From NCBI GenBank assembly GCA_028688535.1, contig JAQTXY010000006.1, positions 1 to 15,954 on the forward strand: DNA of 15,954 bases, in the 5' to 3' direction. The translations under genes were made by a program, and so were the position numbers. Of this stretch, positions 14,249 to 15,954 are shown one piece after another. The first letter of the stretch is position 1. The number at the start of each line of letters is the position of its first letter. The DNA is from Methanothrix sp. Its GTDB lineage: Archaea > Halobacteriota > Methanosarcinia > Methanotrichales > Methanotrichaceae. The notes beneath the pieces are model-generated. The model saw nothing but the letters and a program-made list of their open reading frames with translations, was not told where the DNA came from and did no database searches.

Positions 14249-15954
14249 TTACTCCAGGAACGTAAATTCCATACCCCACCTGTTCAGCCTGCCCGTGTCC
14301 TTTTGTTCCAGGTCCGTCACTCGCAATATCCAGTTGCCTTTCAAGAGCTGGCCCTTAAAGCCCGCCAGATCGGCTACGTCCTTTGCCTCAAAGGTCCTTA
14401 CGATATCCGGTTTACCGCTACCTGTGGCATTGTGAAGCACGGCCCTCTTTCCGCCCGGCGAGAATAGCTCCACCCTCAGATCGCTAACATAATTGTGGCT
14501 GATATCGACGTTAACCTTGACGCTTTGCACTACACCCTCCTTCTCCACCATTATGGCATGGCCAATTCCGGTCGGATCAGCATCGGGTATATCCAGATTG
14601 GGCGAAGCATCATAGCTTGCACAGCCCGTTGTAGCCTCAAGATCCAGCTCTATCGACCATCGATTCAGCTTGCCTATATCTATCTTGGCCAGATCGGCTA
14701 CCCAAAGAGTCCAGTCTCCCAGGGAAGGCTGGCCCTGAAATGCTTTCAGCTCTTGCTTGTTTTCACAATCGTAAGTTACTATCAAGTTATCCTTGCTGCC
14801 GCCCTCGCGATTATGCAGCACAGCCCTCTGGCCGGATGGAGCGATGAGCTCCACCTTCAGGTCTCCAATATAGGTATGGGTTATATCCAGAGAGACGCGC
14901 AAGGCGCTGATCTTGCCCTTCTCAGATAGTGTGATGACACTGGATACGCCCTGTGGATCATTATCATTGATCATGGCAGCCGGCACTGCTTCTCCCCGGG
15001 CAATTTTTGCTGATTTAACCGGCCCCGTTCTGAAGCTAATTACCTGGCCCGGTTCACCAATATTGGAGATGGTCAGTCCCGACTCGGAGAGATCCCATAG
15101 GCAAGAGGATGGTAGCGTGTCATGAGATAGAGCAAGGCCATCGATTCTACCAAAGAGGTCCGATGCATCGCCCTCATTTCTGTTCTTCTCCAGGTCCAAA
15201 TGCCCGTCCGCCTGGAGCAGTCCGCACTGGTAATGACGTTGTGGCGTTCCGCCTTGCCATTCATTTGAGCCGAAGATATCGCAGTGGTAAACTGCCAGGC
15301 CACTGGAGGGGAGATATTCGTCCAGACCGAGAGCGGTGCGGTTCTCCACAATGAAATATTCGTTCTCATTCTCCGTTTTGTAGATCAATACGCGGCCATA
15401 GTCGCCATGATTGGCCTGGTACTCTCCAGCCTCATTCAAGCTCACTATATTGTCGCACCAGCCGGCCAAATTGCGCAGGTAAGAGCATATTGGTGCAGGC
15501 GTTTTTCCGTTATCAAGATGATTTCCATAGCTCATCAGGCAATAACTACCCATACCGGCGCTGCTTTGGAAGTCGCCGTCGCGTTTGCCATAATCGTATA
15601 GATCGGGCAAGCGGCAGAGCATATGGGCGTTCTCGTGACAGAAGGTGCCGATGGATAGCTCCGTCTTATCGTCTCCCAGGCCGGTGAGCATATAGAAGTA
15701 AGCTCTCATATTGCCAAGCATCATGTTGATGATGCCGTTGTGCGGCCAGATGTAGTCGCCCTGGTATAGCGATTTTCCGGCATAAAGAATGTTGATGGCG
15801 TCGATATAACCCTCTCTCCTGCTATCGAATTGCCGCAAATCTATGCCGGTACGCGCTGCCGCTTGCAGCGTCTCCTCCACAAGCGGATGCTCCACATAAT
15901 ACTGCTTCTCATGACTGAGGGTTATGGGGCCGATTACCACATTGGAATAGTCGA
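14249..15954 (-). CDS. M6-like metalloprotease with two C-terminal P-domains (5' end off window)
   Basis: The open frame runs to the window edge. A GTG at 15940 could be read as a start (563 residues), but in-frame codons for DYSN precede it without a stop, and the expected pro-region or signal peptide is absent, so I regard the gene as truncated by the window. Residues are numbered from that GTG. The zinc-protease motif is FCHENAHMLCRLPDLYDYG (about 100-118; His102, Glu103, His106) with a later MGSYCLMSYGNH typical of M6/immune-inhibitor-A-like peptidases. Two P/Homo-B domains follow at about 332-436 and 460-563, each with an (I/V)GDL or VSDL(K/R)VEL...SP(S/G)G(Q/K)RAVLHN core and a GxLNRWxxE(L/F) end. 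P-domains usually stabilise secreted proteases, so export is likely. It is upstream in an operon with the amidotransferase. Confidence 0.88.
   Translation of the reverse strand, partial: DYSNVVIGPITLSHEKQYYVEHPLVEETLQAAARTGIDLRQFDSRREGYIDAINILYAGKSLYQGDYIWPHNGIINMMLGNMRAYFYMLTGLGDDKTELSIGTFCHENAHMLCRLPDLYDYGKRDGDFQSSAGMGSYCLMSYGNHLDNGKTPAPICSYLRNLAGWCDNIVSLNEAGEYQANHGDYGRVLIYKTENENEYFIVENRTALGLDEYLPSSGLAVYHCDIFGSNEWQGGTPQRHYQCGLLQADGHLDLEKNRNEGDASDLFGRIDGLALSHDTLPSSCLWDLSESGLTISNIGEPGQVISFRTGPVKSAKIARGEAVPAAMINDNDPQGVSSVITLSEKGKISALRVSLDITHTYIGDLKVELIAPSGQRAVLHNREGGSKDNLIVTYDCENKQELKAFQGQPSLGDWTLWVADLAKIDIGKLNRWSIELDLEATTGCASYDASPNLDIPDADPTGIGHAIMVEKEGVVQSVKVNVDISHNYVSDLRVELFSPGGKRAVLHNATGSGKPDIVRTFEAKDVADLAGFKGQLLKGNWILRVTDLEQKDTGRLNRWGMEFTFLE

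Overview
The window looks archaeal and most like a methanogen of the Methanothrix (Methanosaeta)/Methanosarcinales type. This is inferred from an archaeal family B DNA polymerase with a C-terminal PCNA-binding tail, AT-rich box A promoters placed for leaderless or short-leader transcripts, poly-T ends without bacterial -35/-10 patterns, and several secreted proteins with archaeal-style signal peptides. No rRNA, tRNA, CRISPR array, insertion sequence or integrase was seen.

Layout. Left flank (minus strand, housekeeping): a partial bifunctional NAD(P)HX repair enzyme (Nnr, 1-901), a small coiled-coil/membrane protein of unknown function (982-1287, possibly starting at 1374), and an intact DNA polymerase B (1532-4228). 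Centre (about 4338-13539, accessory in character): a small secreted protein and a 950-residue secreted protein joining a solute-binding sensor domain to about 115 uninterrupted pentapeptide repeats (gene A). Then come a minus-strand MscS-type channel, a divergent P-loop ATPase with a winged-helix tail coupled to a second MscS-type channel whose C-terminus is frameshifted, an orphan BMP/PnrA-type solute-binding protein, and a second secreted pentapeptide protein of 586 residues (gene B, about 102 repeats). Right flank (minus strand): a class I glutamine amidotransferase and, upstream in the same operon, an M6-like metalloprotease with two P-domains that runs off the window end.

How the genes may work together. 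Genes A and B are clear paralogues that align without gaps over their C-terminal parts, share a C-terminal cap, and share a hairpin at the stop codon. At each locus a type I periplasmic-binding domain accompanies a very long pentapeptide beta-helix: fused in A, encoded by the preceding gene in B. Two mechanosensitive channels and an ATPase lie between them. I infer an envelope module (ligand-binding domain, rigid exported rod, stretch-gated channel) that I do not recognise as a described system. Only the proximity, paralogy and export signals are visible; a functional link is a hypothesis.
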